From the NCBI RefSeq assembly GCF_964340395.1, contig NC_135557.1, positions 4,006,216-4,070,215 of the forward strand: a stretch of DNA of 64,000 nucleotides, written 5' to 3'. The position numbers and the translations under genes are program-made. Positions within the stretch are counted from its first letter, which is position 1. The number at the start of each line of letters is the position of its first letter. Below the pieces are notes generated by a model. The model saw only the letters and a list, made by a program, of their open reading frames with translations. It was not told the origin of the DNA and did not search any database. Positions 1 through 12,891 of the stretch are shown piece after piece. This DNA comes from Glandiceps talaboti (Eukaryota > Hemichordata > Enteropneusta > Spengelidae).

Positions 1-718
1 CATTAATTACGGAGCCTTCAAGATCCAATTAAGAAATGTTCAGAGGTACTCCAATCCCATCAAAATTGGCAAAAGGAGCAATGCATGCTGCATTTTGAAA
101 TGGGTAGTACACTGACAATCTCTCACTCATGTTTTCAACGTGATCTTGTCTATTTCCGTTAACATTACAGTATTGTAGTGTTTGCTTCCAGTTAAACATT
201 GGAATCATAAAAAGCACAAAATCACAACGAACGGTACAATTAAATTATTGCAGCTAATGATTTATCTGACATACAATAAATACAACTACGGTACTGACAA
301 ACAACAGGTTGTCACATGTAGTGCATTGTTCTGTTATTACATAATGCATGTCTGCTGACTCCCTTGAGATAATACATTACCATGGCAACGACCTACAATA
401 CACTGAACAATGAGTGAAAAATGAGTTTCAACTTGGTGTTTTTCAGCCATCACAGCATCATATACAGTTATGAAGTGAATATCCAGAACCTAAAATTCAG
501 GCAAATGTTTTTATTTCCTGCAGTGGTGTTCACCTTGAAAGTGGTACTAAGGTACATGAACATTGAACATGAAGTAGTGAAATTTAGTTACAATTTTAGT
601 GTGTGAAAACTTAAGTTAGAGACGCAGTCACTTGTGAGCTAATCAGATTAAATTATTGACTTTATATCATCCTGAAGTAGAATAGAATATTACTTTTTAC
701 ACTTTACAGCTCTAAACG
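1..718. other. unassigned left flank
   Basis: No gene recognised. A 62-codon minus-strand reading frame (29-217) has no family signature that I can see and is probably fortuitous. Any further exons of the minus-strand gene starting at 2604 would lie here or beyond the window edge, but I could not identify one. Confidence 0.4.
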
Positions 719-1119
719 ACCAAAGTGACTGTAAAAGGCATAGGGGTAACAAACACTGTCAAAGTGACTGTAAAAGGTATAGGGGTAACAAACACTGTCA
801 AAGTGACTGTAAAAGGCATAGGGGTAACAAACACTGTCAAAGTGACTGTAAAAGGCATAGGGGTAACAAACACTGTCAAAGTGACTGTAAAAGGTATAGG
901 GGTAACAAACACTGTCAAAGTGACTGTAAAAGGCATAGGGGTAACAAACACTGTCAAAGTGACTGTAAAAGGTATAGGGGTAACAAACACTGTCAAAGTG
1001 ACTGTAAAAGGTATAGGGATAACAAACACTGTCAAAGTGACTGTAAAAGGTATAGGGATAACAAACACTGTCAAAGTGACTGTAAAAGGTATAGGGGTAA
1101 CAAACACTGTCAAAGTGTC
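719..1119. repeat. 39-bp minisatellite, about 10 copies
   Basis: Tandem copies of a 39-bp unit beginning CAAAGTGACTGTAAAAGG and ending AACAAACACTGT. Units differ mainly by C/T and G/A changes (GGCATAGGGG, GGTATAGGGG, GGTATAGGGA). Because 39 is divisible by three and the unit has no stop in two frames, both strands show long open frames. These are repeat artefacts, not genes. Confidence 0.95.
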
Positions 1120-1155
1120 ATCTCAGGTTTTCAACTGATTAAATCATACATATTA

Positions 1156-2496
<1,341 letters not shown>

Positions 2497-2500
2497 TTAC

Positions 2501-2604
2501 CTTCCCATAACCCGCACAGCTTTCCCGTCCTCTCCTTTTTCCATAATTTCATTTAATCGCAAAATCTCACCACTCGCTGGCAGTTGCCTTGTATTTGCCG
2601 CCAT
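2501..2604 (-). CDS. first coding exon of a TEN1-like CST-complex subunit (candidate)
   Basis: Reading the minus strand, an ATG at 2604-2602 sits in ATGGCGGC context and opens about 35 codons: an MAANTRQLPASGEI start, then a segment ending GKAVRVMGR. It runs into a canonical donor, AG|GTAAGG, at 2501/2500. A short N-terminal arm with LP..G, then GK..RV.GRL at the exon end, resembles the start of TEN1, the small OB-fold subunit of the CTC1-STN1-TEN1 telomere-capping and DNA-synthesis complex. The frame is also open upstream to an ATG at 2706, but the ATGGCGGC start is favoured by its context. The rest of the gene is not seen and probably lies to the left, beyond the window. The family call is inference from a short peptide; another OB-fold protein is possible. 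Confidence 0.42.
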
Positions 2605-2747
2605 TATATTTAGGCACACAAGAATATTGTTTATGTGTCGGTGATGCATCTTCTCCAGAGAAAGTTTATATTTGACGTTGGTGGCGCTGTGCAATGTGTA
2701 GGTCACTGTTGCTAAGGGGACAATTTATGCATCACGTGACCCTGATA
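2605..2747. promoter_or_regulatory. candidate bidirectional promoter
   Basis: This 143-bp gap separates two divergent ATGGCGGC sequences (minus strand at 2604, plus strand at 2748). It contains an 8-bp palindromic E-box, TCACGTGA, at 2732-2739. Overlapping YY1-type sites on both strands occur at AATGGCGGCCATCTT (2747-2761). No TATA box is evident, which fits YY1-dependent housekeeping promoters. Start sites are inferred, not seen. Confidence 0.5.
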
Positions 2748-2872
2748 ATGGCGGCCATCTTAGAGCTCCATAGAAATCAATACTTTCCGAAGATTCGCGA
2801 AACAGGGTACATTTAAGTCAAAGTGTGGTTATTAATCAACATCTGTGACCTCAATATGTAACCGCTGATTTG
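2748..2872 (+). other. candidate 5' noncoding exon of the USP2-like gene, with a 22-codon upstream ORF
   Basis: Plus-strand sequence from the YY1/TISU-like ATGGCGGC to a good splice donor (TTG|GTGAGT, intron from 2873). An upstream reading frame of 22 codons runs from 2748 to TAA at 2814-2816 and could repress downstream initiation. It is assigned to the USP2-like gene only because that is the next plus-strand gene and its first coding exon begins after an acceptor at 10511. This would make intron 1 about 7.6 kb. Transcript evidence would decide. Confidence 0.4.
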
Positions 2873-3888
2873 GTGAGTATAAACTGGACACTCTGAATGT
2901 TAGAAAAAAACGTTATTTTCTTGGTAAGAGGTTTATGACAGAGATCGCCATAAAGTTGTTGATGACATTTGCGATGACACTGTGTATTGACAGCGTACAT
3001 AGTAGATAAATGTTGGTGACTGTGTAGAATGTGTCGTCATTTTGTATAACGTAGGTTATCATAGTCGTTATGGCAAAGGGTAATATTCTTTCGCTATTTT
3101 TGACAAAAACGATTGCACTGTATTTAGTCAAACCTTACTTACCCAATATCGATAACAACCGAGTCGGCGAGTGTGCATATTACGGTAGCATTAGCAAACA
3201 GTAGTCGGTACATCCGGTGCCAGTTGGCCACCTCACCAATGGTTAATCACTATCATGGCCCGGTTGACTTTATTTTCTGTCAGTTTACACACTAACGACG
3301 ACCTAACATCATCATTTACTTTCATAAACATCTACGAATGAAAACATGGTGTGACTGGAGAATTGTAGCCATGAACTATCTGCTGCAGCACTGGCTATCA
3401 ATATCAAATGTTCTACCACAGGATGGCTTTAGAGTCCATATCTGTACTTTCCTAGGCCTGTTCTAGAAACGAAGGCAAAAGTAATGTGTTCCAAACTCCA
3501 AAAATTGTAATATTCAATAATTATACATTAAAACGAAACTTTAAAATCACTGTAAGTTTTACAATTTGTCATTTTCAAAAAGAAATACTTCAAAATCATA
3601 ATGCAAACAATGTAGTTCTACAAAAACGATATGTATTGGACTGATAGCTTAGATTGGTACTCCTTGCTAATTGAATTGTCTTCCCCCCTCCCCCTAAAGT
3701 AAATGGTGAGAGAGCTAACTTTATGGTATAAGATAAAGTTAGACACAGTCAAGTTGAGTGTAGTGTAAAATTATGACTATACCCTTAGAGATATCTAAGG
3801 CATGAATTATACTGTAAAAAAAGACTACAATGTACATTTATTATTTACTGCTTTATATAAACAAAGTGATAAATTCCTGTTTCAGTAT
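2873..3888. other. intronic or intergenic sequence, no gene seen
   Basis: Start of the presumed first intron of the USP2-like gene. A 72-codon minus-strand frame at 2913-3131 has no recognisable signature. Nothing else is supported. Confidence 0.4.
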
Positions 3889-4452
3889 TTCACTTAGCTC
3901 TGGAAGTATGCACGCTGAGGACTCTGACTCTCCATCCATCTCTGCTGTGGTTCCTTCCTATGAAACACCCTGAGATAGCACACAGATTGTTTGTATAAAA
4001 ACCACCCATACCCTTGCTATAAAAAATATAGAAATTAACTTAAAGTCACTATATTCAACCCATGCCTTCTTTATTCTGTTATTGTTTGACTGGAGCTGCA
4101 AAACAGATTATATGACCCACAGCGTAAATTATACACAAGGTAGTGTGCATGTGCAATATTGAGCTAGTCTGTTTGCATGACTTATACTGTTGTCCATTTT
4201 GTGGCTCAAGTGAACTTTAGACAAGAAATGACAGAATACGCAAGATGTAGGTTGAATTCATTGATTTAAAGTTTATTTATGTATTTTTGATAGTCATTAG
4301 TAAGGAGAAGACCTGGATATGGCTAGTTTTTATACCCAAAATCTATGTGCACACAAAATCGATGTGCAATCCTGTGGTTTTCAATAGAGAGGATCCATAG
4401 CAGACATGGATGAAGACATGTCAGAGTCCTCAGAGTGCATATTTTCAGAGAT
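3889..4452. mobile_element. diverged foldback (inverted-repeat) element
   Basis: Two arms of roughly 115-130 bp are reverse complements with many differences: left about 3889-4010 (core CTGAGGACTCTGAC at 3915-3928), right about 4326-4452 (core GTCAGAGTCCTCAG). The spacer of about 315 bp has no coding sequence. Both inner arm ends carry GTATAAAAAC-type sequence. Ends and target duplication are not resolved. Confidence 0.45.
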
Positions 4453-5140
4453 CTACATTTATGATTTCATCCTGATGTAGAGATGTCACAAATACAAACT
4501 TATGTTATAGTATACAATGTACATACATACATGTATACATATATAGGTGAAACAAACACTTTTCTTCTACAAAAATATTACATTATACATTGAATTTGTA
4601 TTGTGTCAATTTTATGTAATTTAGGGACAAGATTAATAGTTGAGTATACATGTACCTAAGATAAGAAACTAGTCTTTTAGTTAGGCCCCAGAACACCCCC
4701 CCCCCCCACACACACACACTTAATTGACCAAAATTAATAATTGTTTCAGAGTACAATCAATTTCAAATCAGAATGTAGTGCTAAAAATACAATGCCCTCA
4801 TTTCCAACATGTATTTTAGTGTCGTACATTTACTTTAAGTGAAAATTCTTCCATTTCTAAATTTGATGAGGTTTTATAAAAATATGTGTATTAAGGGGCA
4901 CAAAACAGATTACATAAAAATAAAATCGTTTTTGTCAGACAAGAATTAAAATGGCTTAAATCACCCACCCTCATACTAAAAGAATTTATTTTTTATCCTA
5001 CATTGAACTATTGATCTCACCCCATAGTGTTCAATCATGTGGATTGATATATATATTGTATTTGTCCTATTAAAGTCAGTGACATAACTGCCAACATTAA
5101 TTAATCATTTTATGTATATAATAATCCATCATTCAAAGGT

Positions 5141-5308
5141 AATAGCAAAGAACAATAGTGATTTGAGGGTGGTGTACTGTGACATCACATACATGTAATA
5201 GCAAAGAACAATAGTGATTTGAGGGTGGTGTACTGTGACATCACATACATGTAATAGCAAAGAACAATAGTGATTTGAGGGTGGTGTACTGTGACATCAC
5301 ATACATGT
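5141..5308. repeat. 56-bp direct repeat, 3 copies
   Basis: Three almost identical 56-bp units starting AATAGCAAAGAACAATAG at 5141, 5197 and 5253. Surrounding sequence (4453-5140 and 5309-6367) is AT-rich intron in which I see no gene. Confidence 0.9.
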
Positions 5309-6367
5309 AATTCTTTATTGTTTAAATTGTAAGGGTTGGTTCAGGTATTTTGATTGTTCTGAAAAATGTACCAAGCCCACATAACATAATGTTGTCTCTC
5401 ATACAAAATAAATCTATTACATTAAAAGTCAAACTGATGGGACTTGAATCTCACAGCATCTAATTTAAACCTGTTTTTTTTTTCCCCTCTCAATTTGTAA
5501 TTTTTTTTGTGTCCAAATAAATGACCACCTGGTAGAAAGAGGTCATTAAACTGTATACTAGAATTTAGACTAGAAGAGTAAAATTCTAATAATCTGCCCT
5601 CTAACTTTTAAGCCAATTTGACGCACCACTGACACACACAATTTCTAGTGATGCACCAACATTTTGGTGTTCCCCTATTTCTTACTATGTGGTGACTCAC
5701 AAGAAATGCCAGTTTTTTAACATTTTGAATCACAACAACAAAATTTGGCTATCATTAGAGGGCACTCTATTCTGGACCTCTTCAAGGATCTTGATGTTGT
5801 TGCCGTTGTTGGGGAAAGTAAATAGTTTGTGGAATTGATTTTGTGGGTGGGGTATACTTAACTACATAAGTCATCAAATCAAAATGGAAATATCAATTCA
5901 ATGTCAAATGTTTAAAGTGCAAATAAACTAAAGGTAGTAGTTTTTAATGTATTCTAGTACTAAGTCTAAATATTATTCACCCTCATACAGTCTAGGAAGT
6001 TTCCTCTTTGAGCAAGATTTTTTAGGATCACTGTGTTCCTGAATTTTAAAGTTTGGGAACAAAATACTCCTAAAATTATAAACTTAGGAGTAAAGTAAAA
6101 TATTGTAATTCTATCGAACTTTAATTTTTATCAACAATACATGTAATTGTGACAAATGTCATTTTTATCTGTTGAATACAAATAATAATCAATGTTATTG
6201 AATCACAATGTTTATATTAATGTAAATACAAAGACTCCTCATCATGAAAATAGTCAATATGTAAGTGGACTCAGAAATTTGTCAGTCAAATGAAGCTAAA
6301 GTTGAAATTTCACTTTTCTAATACTGAATGCTGGTACATTTGTCTGTATTTATAGAAATTCCCCTGC

Positions 6368-9300
6368 ACTATATTTGTCAGGTGATTAGTGTTTAGTACA
6401 TAGTATGGGGTGTCGTATCTAGCTATGTCTTGTTCAGCCGTACTATGTTTGTCAGGTGATTAGTGCTAGCACATAGTATGACATGTCATATCTAGCTATG
6501 TCTTGTTCAGCCATACTATGTTTGTCAGGTGATTAGTGCTAGCACATAGTATGACATGTCATATCTAGCTATGTCTTGTTCAGCCGTACTATGTTTGTCA
6601 GGTGATTAGTGCTAGCACATAGTATGACATGTCATATCTAGCTATGTCTTGTTCAGCCATACTATGTTTGTCAGGTGATTAGTGCTAGCACATAGTATGA
6701 CATGTCATATCTAGCTATGTCTTGTTCAGCCATACTATGTTTGTCAGGTGATTAGTGCTAGCACATAGTATGACATGTCATATCTAGCTATGTCTTGTTC
6801 AGCCGTACTATGTTTGTCAGGTGATTAGTGCTAGCACATAGTATGACATGTCGTATCTAGCTATGTCTTGTTCAGCCATACTATGTTTGTCAGGTGATTA
6901 GTGCTAGCACATAGTATGACATGTCGTATCTAGCTATGTCTTGTTCAGCCATACTATGTTTGTCAGGTGATTAGTGCTAGCACATAGTATGACATGTCAT
7001 ATCTAGCTATGTCTTGTTCAGCCGTACTATGTTTGTCAGGTGATTAGTGCTAGCACATAGTATGACATGTCATATCTAGCTATGTCTTGTTCAACCGTAC
7101 TATATTTGTCAGGTGATTAGTGCTAGCACATAGTATGACATGTCGTATCTAGCTATGTCTTGTTCAGCCGTACTATATTTGTCAGGTGATTAGTGCTATG
7201 CTAGCACATAGTATGACATGTCATATCTAGCTATGTCTTGTTCAGCCATACTATGTTTGTCAGGTGATTAGTGCTATGCTAGCACATAGTATGACATGTC
7301 ATATCTAGCTATGTCTTGTTCAGCCATACTATGTTTGTCAGGTGATTAGTGCTAGCACATAGTATGACATGTCATATGTAGCTATGTCTTGTTCAGCCGT
7401 ACTATGTTTGTCAGGTGATTAGTGCTAGCACATAGTATGACATGTCATATGTAGCTATGTCTTGTTCAGCCGTACTATGTTTGTCAGGTGATTAGTGCTA
7501 GCACATAGTATGACATGTCATATGTAGCTATGTCTTGTTCAGCCGTACTATGTTTGTCAGGTGATTAGTGCTAGCACATAGTATGACATGTCATATGTAG
7601 CTATGTCTTGTTCAGCTGTACTGCATGTATGTTTGTCAGGTGATTAGTGCTAGCACATAGTATGACATGTCGTATCTAGCTATGTTTTGTTCAGCCGTAC
7701 TATATTTGTCAGGTGATTAGTGCTATGCTAGCACATAGTATGACATGTCATATCTAGCTATGTCTTGTTCAGCCATACTATGTTTGTCAGGTGATTAGTG
7801 CTAGCACATAGTATGACATGTCATATGTAGCTATGTCTTGTTCAGCCGTACTATGTTTGTCAGGTGATTAGTGCTAGCACATAGTATGACATGTCATATG
7901 TAGCTATGTCTTGTTCAGCCGTACTATGTTTGTCAGGTGATTAGTGCTAGCACATAGTATGACATGTCATATGTAGCTATGTCTTGTTCAGCCGTACTAT
8001 GTTTGTCAGGTGATTAGTGCTAGCACATAGTATGACATGTCATATGTAGCTATGTCTTGTTCAGCCGTACTATGTTTGTCAGGTGATTAGTGCTAGCACA
8101 TAGTATGACATGTCATATCTAGCTATGTTTTGTTCAGCCGTACAATGTTTGTCAGGTGATTAGTGCTAGCACATAGTATGACATGTCATATCTAGCTATG
8201 TCTTGTTCAGCTGCACTATGTTTGTCAGGTGATTAGTGCTAGCACATAGTATGACATGTCATATCTAGCTATGTCTTGTTCAGCCGTACTATATTTGTCA
8301 GGTGATTAGTGCTAGCACATAGTATGACATGTCATATCTAGCTATGTCTTGTTCAGCTGCACTATGTTTGTCAGGTGATTAGTGCTAGCACATAGTATGA
8401 CATGTCATATCTAGCTATGTCTTGTTCAGCTGTACTGCATGTATGTTTGTCAGGTGATTAGTGCTAGCACATAGTATGACATGTCATATCTAGCTATGTC
8501 TTGTTCAGCTGCACTATGTTTGTCAGGTGATTAGTGCTAGCACATAGTATGACATGTCATATCTAGCTATGTCTTGTTCAGCTGTACTGCATGTATGTTT
8601 GTCAGGTGATTAGTGCTAGTACATAGTATGACATGTCATATCTAGCTATGTCTTGTTCAGCCGTACTATATTTGTCAGGTGATTAGTGCTAGCACATAGT
8701 ATGACATGTCATATCTAGCTATGTCTTGTTCAGCCGTACTATATTTGTCAGGTGATTAGTGCTAGCACATAGTATGACTTGTCATATCTAGCTATGTCTT
8801 GTTCAGCCGTACTATGTTTGTCAGGTGATTAGTGCTAGCACATAGTATGACATGTCATATGTAGCTATGTCTTGTTCAGCCGTACTATGTTTGTCAGGTG
8901 ATTAGTGCTAGCACATAGTATGACATGTCATATGTAGCTATGTCTTGTTCAGCCGTACTATATTTGTCAGGTGATTAGTGCTAGCACATAGTATGACATG
9001 TCATATGTAGCTATGTCTTGTTCAGCCGTACTATGTTTGTCAGGTGATTAGTGCTAGCACATAGTATGACATGTCATATCTAGCTATGTTTTGTTCAGCC
9101 GTACTATGTTTGTCAGGTGATTAGTACTAGCACATAGTATGACATGTCGTATCTAGCTATGTCTTGTTCAGCCGTACAATGTTTGTCAGGTGATTAGTGC
9201 TAGCACATAGTATGACATGTCATATGTAGCTATGTCTTGTTCAGCCGTACTATATTTGTCAGGTGATTAGTGCTAGCACATAGTATGACATGTCGTATCT

Positions 9301-9891
9301 AGCTATGTCTTGTTCAGCCGTACTATGTTTGTCAGGTGATTAGTACTAGCACATAGTATGACTTGTCATAGCTAGCTATGTTTTGTTCAGCTGTACTGCA
9401 TGTATGTTTGTCAGGTGATTAGTGCTAGCACATAGTATGACATGTCATATCTAGCTATGTTTTGTTCAACCATACTATGTTTGTCAGGTGATTAGTACTA
9501 GCACATAGTATGACATGTCGTATCTAGCTATGTTTTGTTCAGCCGTACTATGTTTGTCAGGTGATTAGTGCTAGCACATAGTATGACATGTCATATGTAG
9601 CTATGTCTTGTTCAGCCGTACTATGTTTGTCAGGTGATTAGTGCTAGCACATAGTATGACATGTCATATGTAGCTATGTTTTGTTCAGCCGTACTATGTT
9701 TGTCAGGTGATTAGTGCTAGCACATAGTATGACATGTCATATGTAGCTATGTCTTGTTCAGCCGTACTATGTTTGTCAGGTGATTAGTACTAGCACATAG
9801 TATGACATGTCATATGTAGCTATGTTTTGTTCAGCCGTACTATGTTTGTCAGGTGATTAGTGCTAGCACATAGTATGACATGTCGTATCTA
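6368..9891. repeat. 73-bp hairpin-forming minisatellite, about 48 copies
   Basis: Head-to-tail units, mostly 73 bp, beginning ACTATGTTTGTCAGGTGATT. Some units carry short insertions (GCTATGCTAGC, CTGTACTGCATGTATG). Each unit contains CATACTATGT (or CGTACTATGT) and, about 22 bp on, its inverse ACATAGTATG, then the perfect 12-bp palindrome ATGACATGTCAT. Every unit can therefore fold. The array lies in the presumed first intron, ending about 620 bp before the acceptor of the coding exon. Unit variants (ATCTAGC versus ATGTAGC, GTCATAT versus GTCGTAT) occur in blocks, as expected from unequal crossing-over. Confidence 0.95.
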
Positions 9892-10511
9892 CAGTTTTCT
9901 GATGATCACCTAGAATTAATGAAGTCTGGCCTTTGTTTAACTCTGTATTTCAAGAAAATAGTTGTGTTCTTTTGTGTGAAATAGTGATCTGACATGATTT
10001 TTAACAGTTGAGTGAACACTAAGCCCTAGGGAGACAACTGTAATATGTTGGGGGAGGGGGGGGGGGAGTTGACCTTCACAAAATTTGAAGTGAATAACAA
10101 ATTTCCCAAAAATTTAAGATGGTGAGACAAAAACCCAAATCTCACAAGGGACTGATATCAGGATTAATAATGACCTTAAGTAGATGAATATATTATACAT
10201 ATATTTATCTAAATGTTTATTTTATTTGTGATTTGAAATCACTGTTATTCAGTTAATGTAATTGTTTTTGTCTTAAAGGGCCATGTTTCAGTCCTGGGTC
10301 ATCACATTAGTGATTTCTTAATAAGGATTACATAGTATCATTCTATTGTTCTAGACCAATTTTTTCTGTGAGTCTGTCAAACAACTGTGTTATTCATACC
10401 TATATTTTCCTAATCTGAAGAATACAGCTAGGTTGTAATGTATTTTCTGTTTTTCGTATCTTGAAAGAAATTTTTTTTAAATTTTATTTGTGTGTGTATG
10501 TTTTTTTACAG
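9892..10511. other. intron 3' end before the first coding exon
   Basis: AT-rich intron with a G run near 10051-10066 and a T-rich tract leading to the acceptor TTTTTTTACAG at 10511. No other feature. Confidence 0.6.
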
Positions 10512-10704
10512 ATATAAAATCAGGAGCGTATACATTTACATCTGTTAACAATTAATGAAGAAATGGTGGAAGTCTAACTATAAGAGATAACGGATTTGCT
10601 GGATTCTTTTTTGTTCATCGTTATTTGGAAAATATGTAATTATTGATATATGTATGGTATGAACAAAATATTACAAATTGAAGACGTTGTGTGGTTGCTG
10701 AAAT
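10512..10704 (+). other. 5' untranslated part of the first coding exon
   Basis: Follows the polypyrimidine/ACAG acceptor ending at 10511. It contains an in-frame TGA at 10699-10701, two codons before the ATG, so the reading frame cannot extend upstream and the ATG at 10705 is the natural start. Confidence 0.65.
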
Positions 10705-11562
10705 ATGTCATATGGCAGATCAAGCATTATGGCTTCACCTGTAGCAACATCTCGCAGACCTCCACCATCACCCAAAATGTCACGTTTTCTTAACAACGGA
10801 AGTCCAAGTATGAGGAGAAGAAACAATGATTATAATTCAGGATATAATTATTCGTCTACTGGTACCACTTCTCATTATGATAATACAATGATGTATGGTA
10901 CTGCAAGAAGGGCAAGAGATCCAGTGCCGCGACCTCGAGCTTTGCCTCCTGGTCCAGGCCCCTTAGATGCCACTGGAAGAAAAATGGACAAGTCGACAAT
11001 AAAAGACAGTTTTCGAGAAAACAAATCAACAAACAAACATACCGGGCGTGCACCTGTTAAAGCTGTGTATACAGATAAGACATATTACAATGATGTAGAT
11101 AAGAATATCAAACCTTCATCACCATCCTCACCGTACAGGTCAAGTAGTTTCTCAAAAGGTAGAAAAAGTCAAAGCATGTCAGATTTATCAGGGGATCTTA
11201 ACAGGCTGGAACTCTCTGATAGTCCTTCCTCGTTGTCAAGAAGCAGTCGTCAAAACAAAGGCAGTTCTTCCCATCTCAATCTTGATGCAAATAAACATTA
11301 TGATGTGTTACAAGGAACACAAAGAAGGGACGACAGTCGAAAAGATGACTTTGAACTTGGATACAAATCTAGTAGTGTGAAAGCTACTAGTACAGTATCG
11401 TCACATCCATATGTATCTAAAAATTCATACCTCAGCAGTGTTGGCAAAGAAACACTTACAGCAACTTTACCAACACAAATAACTCGAGACAACAGATCAA
11501 TGTCTGTCGACCGTGATTATTCAAGAGAGCCTGTGAAAATGTCCAAGACTGATACTTACCAG
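10705..11562 (+). CDS. USP2: USP2-like coding exon 1 (residues 1-286)
   Basis: Encodes the low-complexity N-terminal region ([12 protein letters not shown] start), rich in Ser, Arg, Pro and Tyr. It ends phase 0 at CAG|GTAAGT. No folded domain is visible. In USP2 this region differs between isoforms made from alternative promoters and serves in localisation and substrate choice. Confidence 0.9.
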
Positions 11563-12804
11563 GTAAGTTAATATACAAGTATAATGACATATACATACAT
11601 AATGGTTAGATTGGTAGAACTGAATGAAATCTACAGTTTGGAGGTTTGAGCCTTTTGCCAGTGTTGTTTGCTTCTGATTGGCTAACATCCTTTGGCAAGA
11701 TTTGAACCATGGCTATGCCCTAGTCAACCCAACTGTATGATAGGGTACCTGGTAGGATAGAGGTTGCAATTTAAAGGCTTAATCCTACGAGTTACAGAGG
11801 CTGCAGTGAATTGTGTGCTTCGCAGGGAATTGTGAAAGTATCAAGGACAGCCATACAATTACCAGATAAAAATTGTTAGGCACTTTGAACACAGTTTAGT
11901 TGATCTCCCGTCAGTCATTAAAAAACACTTTTACCGTTCTACATCATGCAACTTCTGTAAAAATAAGAGTAATAACTGAAGCAGCTAGGCCAAAGACTGT
12001 TTTGATGTCTTCATGATGGCACATTAATTCATTTCATTTAGATAAATATCTCAAGAAACTGTATTCATTCAGTCTTGCTACATGTACATGTATCTTAAAA
12101 GTGTAGCATGTGCAGTTTCTCATTGGTTTCTACGTGGTTGAATTTAATTGAGCATAAACACTAACATGAAGTGAGCTGTATCAAACAGAGCCAGTGAACA
12201 CTAACATGAAGTGAGCTGTATCAAACAGAGCCAGTGAACACTAACATGAAGTGAGCTGTATCAAACAGCCAGTGAACACTAACATGAAGTGAGCTGTATC
12301 AGACAGGGCCAGTGAACACTAACATGAAGTGAGCTGTATCAAACAGCCAGTGAACACTAACATGAAGTGAGCTGTATCAAACAGAGCCAGTGAACACTAA
12401 CATGAAGTGAGCTGTATCAAACAGAGCCAGTGAACACTAACATGAAGTGAGCTGTATCAAACATGAAATGGGTTGTACAAGTGTAGAAGCTCCTTGTTGT
12501 ATGAACATTTACCTAACCCTTGTTATTATAACTTTCGTCTTATTAGCAGCCTCCATCTCGGAGAAGAGCGTCTCTAAGTACAGTACCAATTACTTCCAAA
12601 GCCGGACTGGTAGGACTTAAAAATCTAGGCAACACAGTAAGTACTATGAATACAAAGTAGCGAGAGAATGCATAAAGATTTGACAGTGTTGTACAGTACA
12701 TTGTATGTAAGGGATGATTACACTTTGTCACACAATCTCAATTAATGGAATTCTTTCTTTAATGTCTTCAGTTTCATTACCATGAAACACTGCAGTACTG
12801 ACAA

Positions 12805-12891
<87 letters not shown>

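Noticed and set aside
719-1138. Long open frames on both strands over the 39-bp repeat
   Set aside because: Unit length divisible by three without stops makes frames automatically; no start context, splice sites or family.
6368-9891. Possible CRISPR-like array of regular repeats
   Set aside because: Whole units are repeated with no unique spacers, and the sequence is clearly animal nuclear DNA. The same applies to the 58-, 55- and 38-bp arrays.
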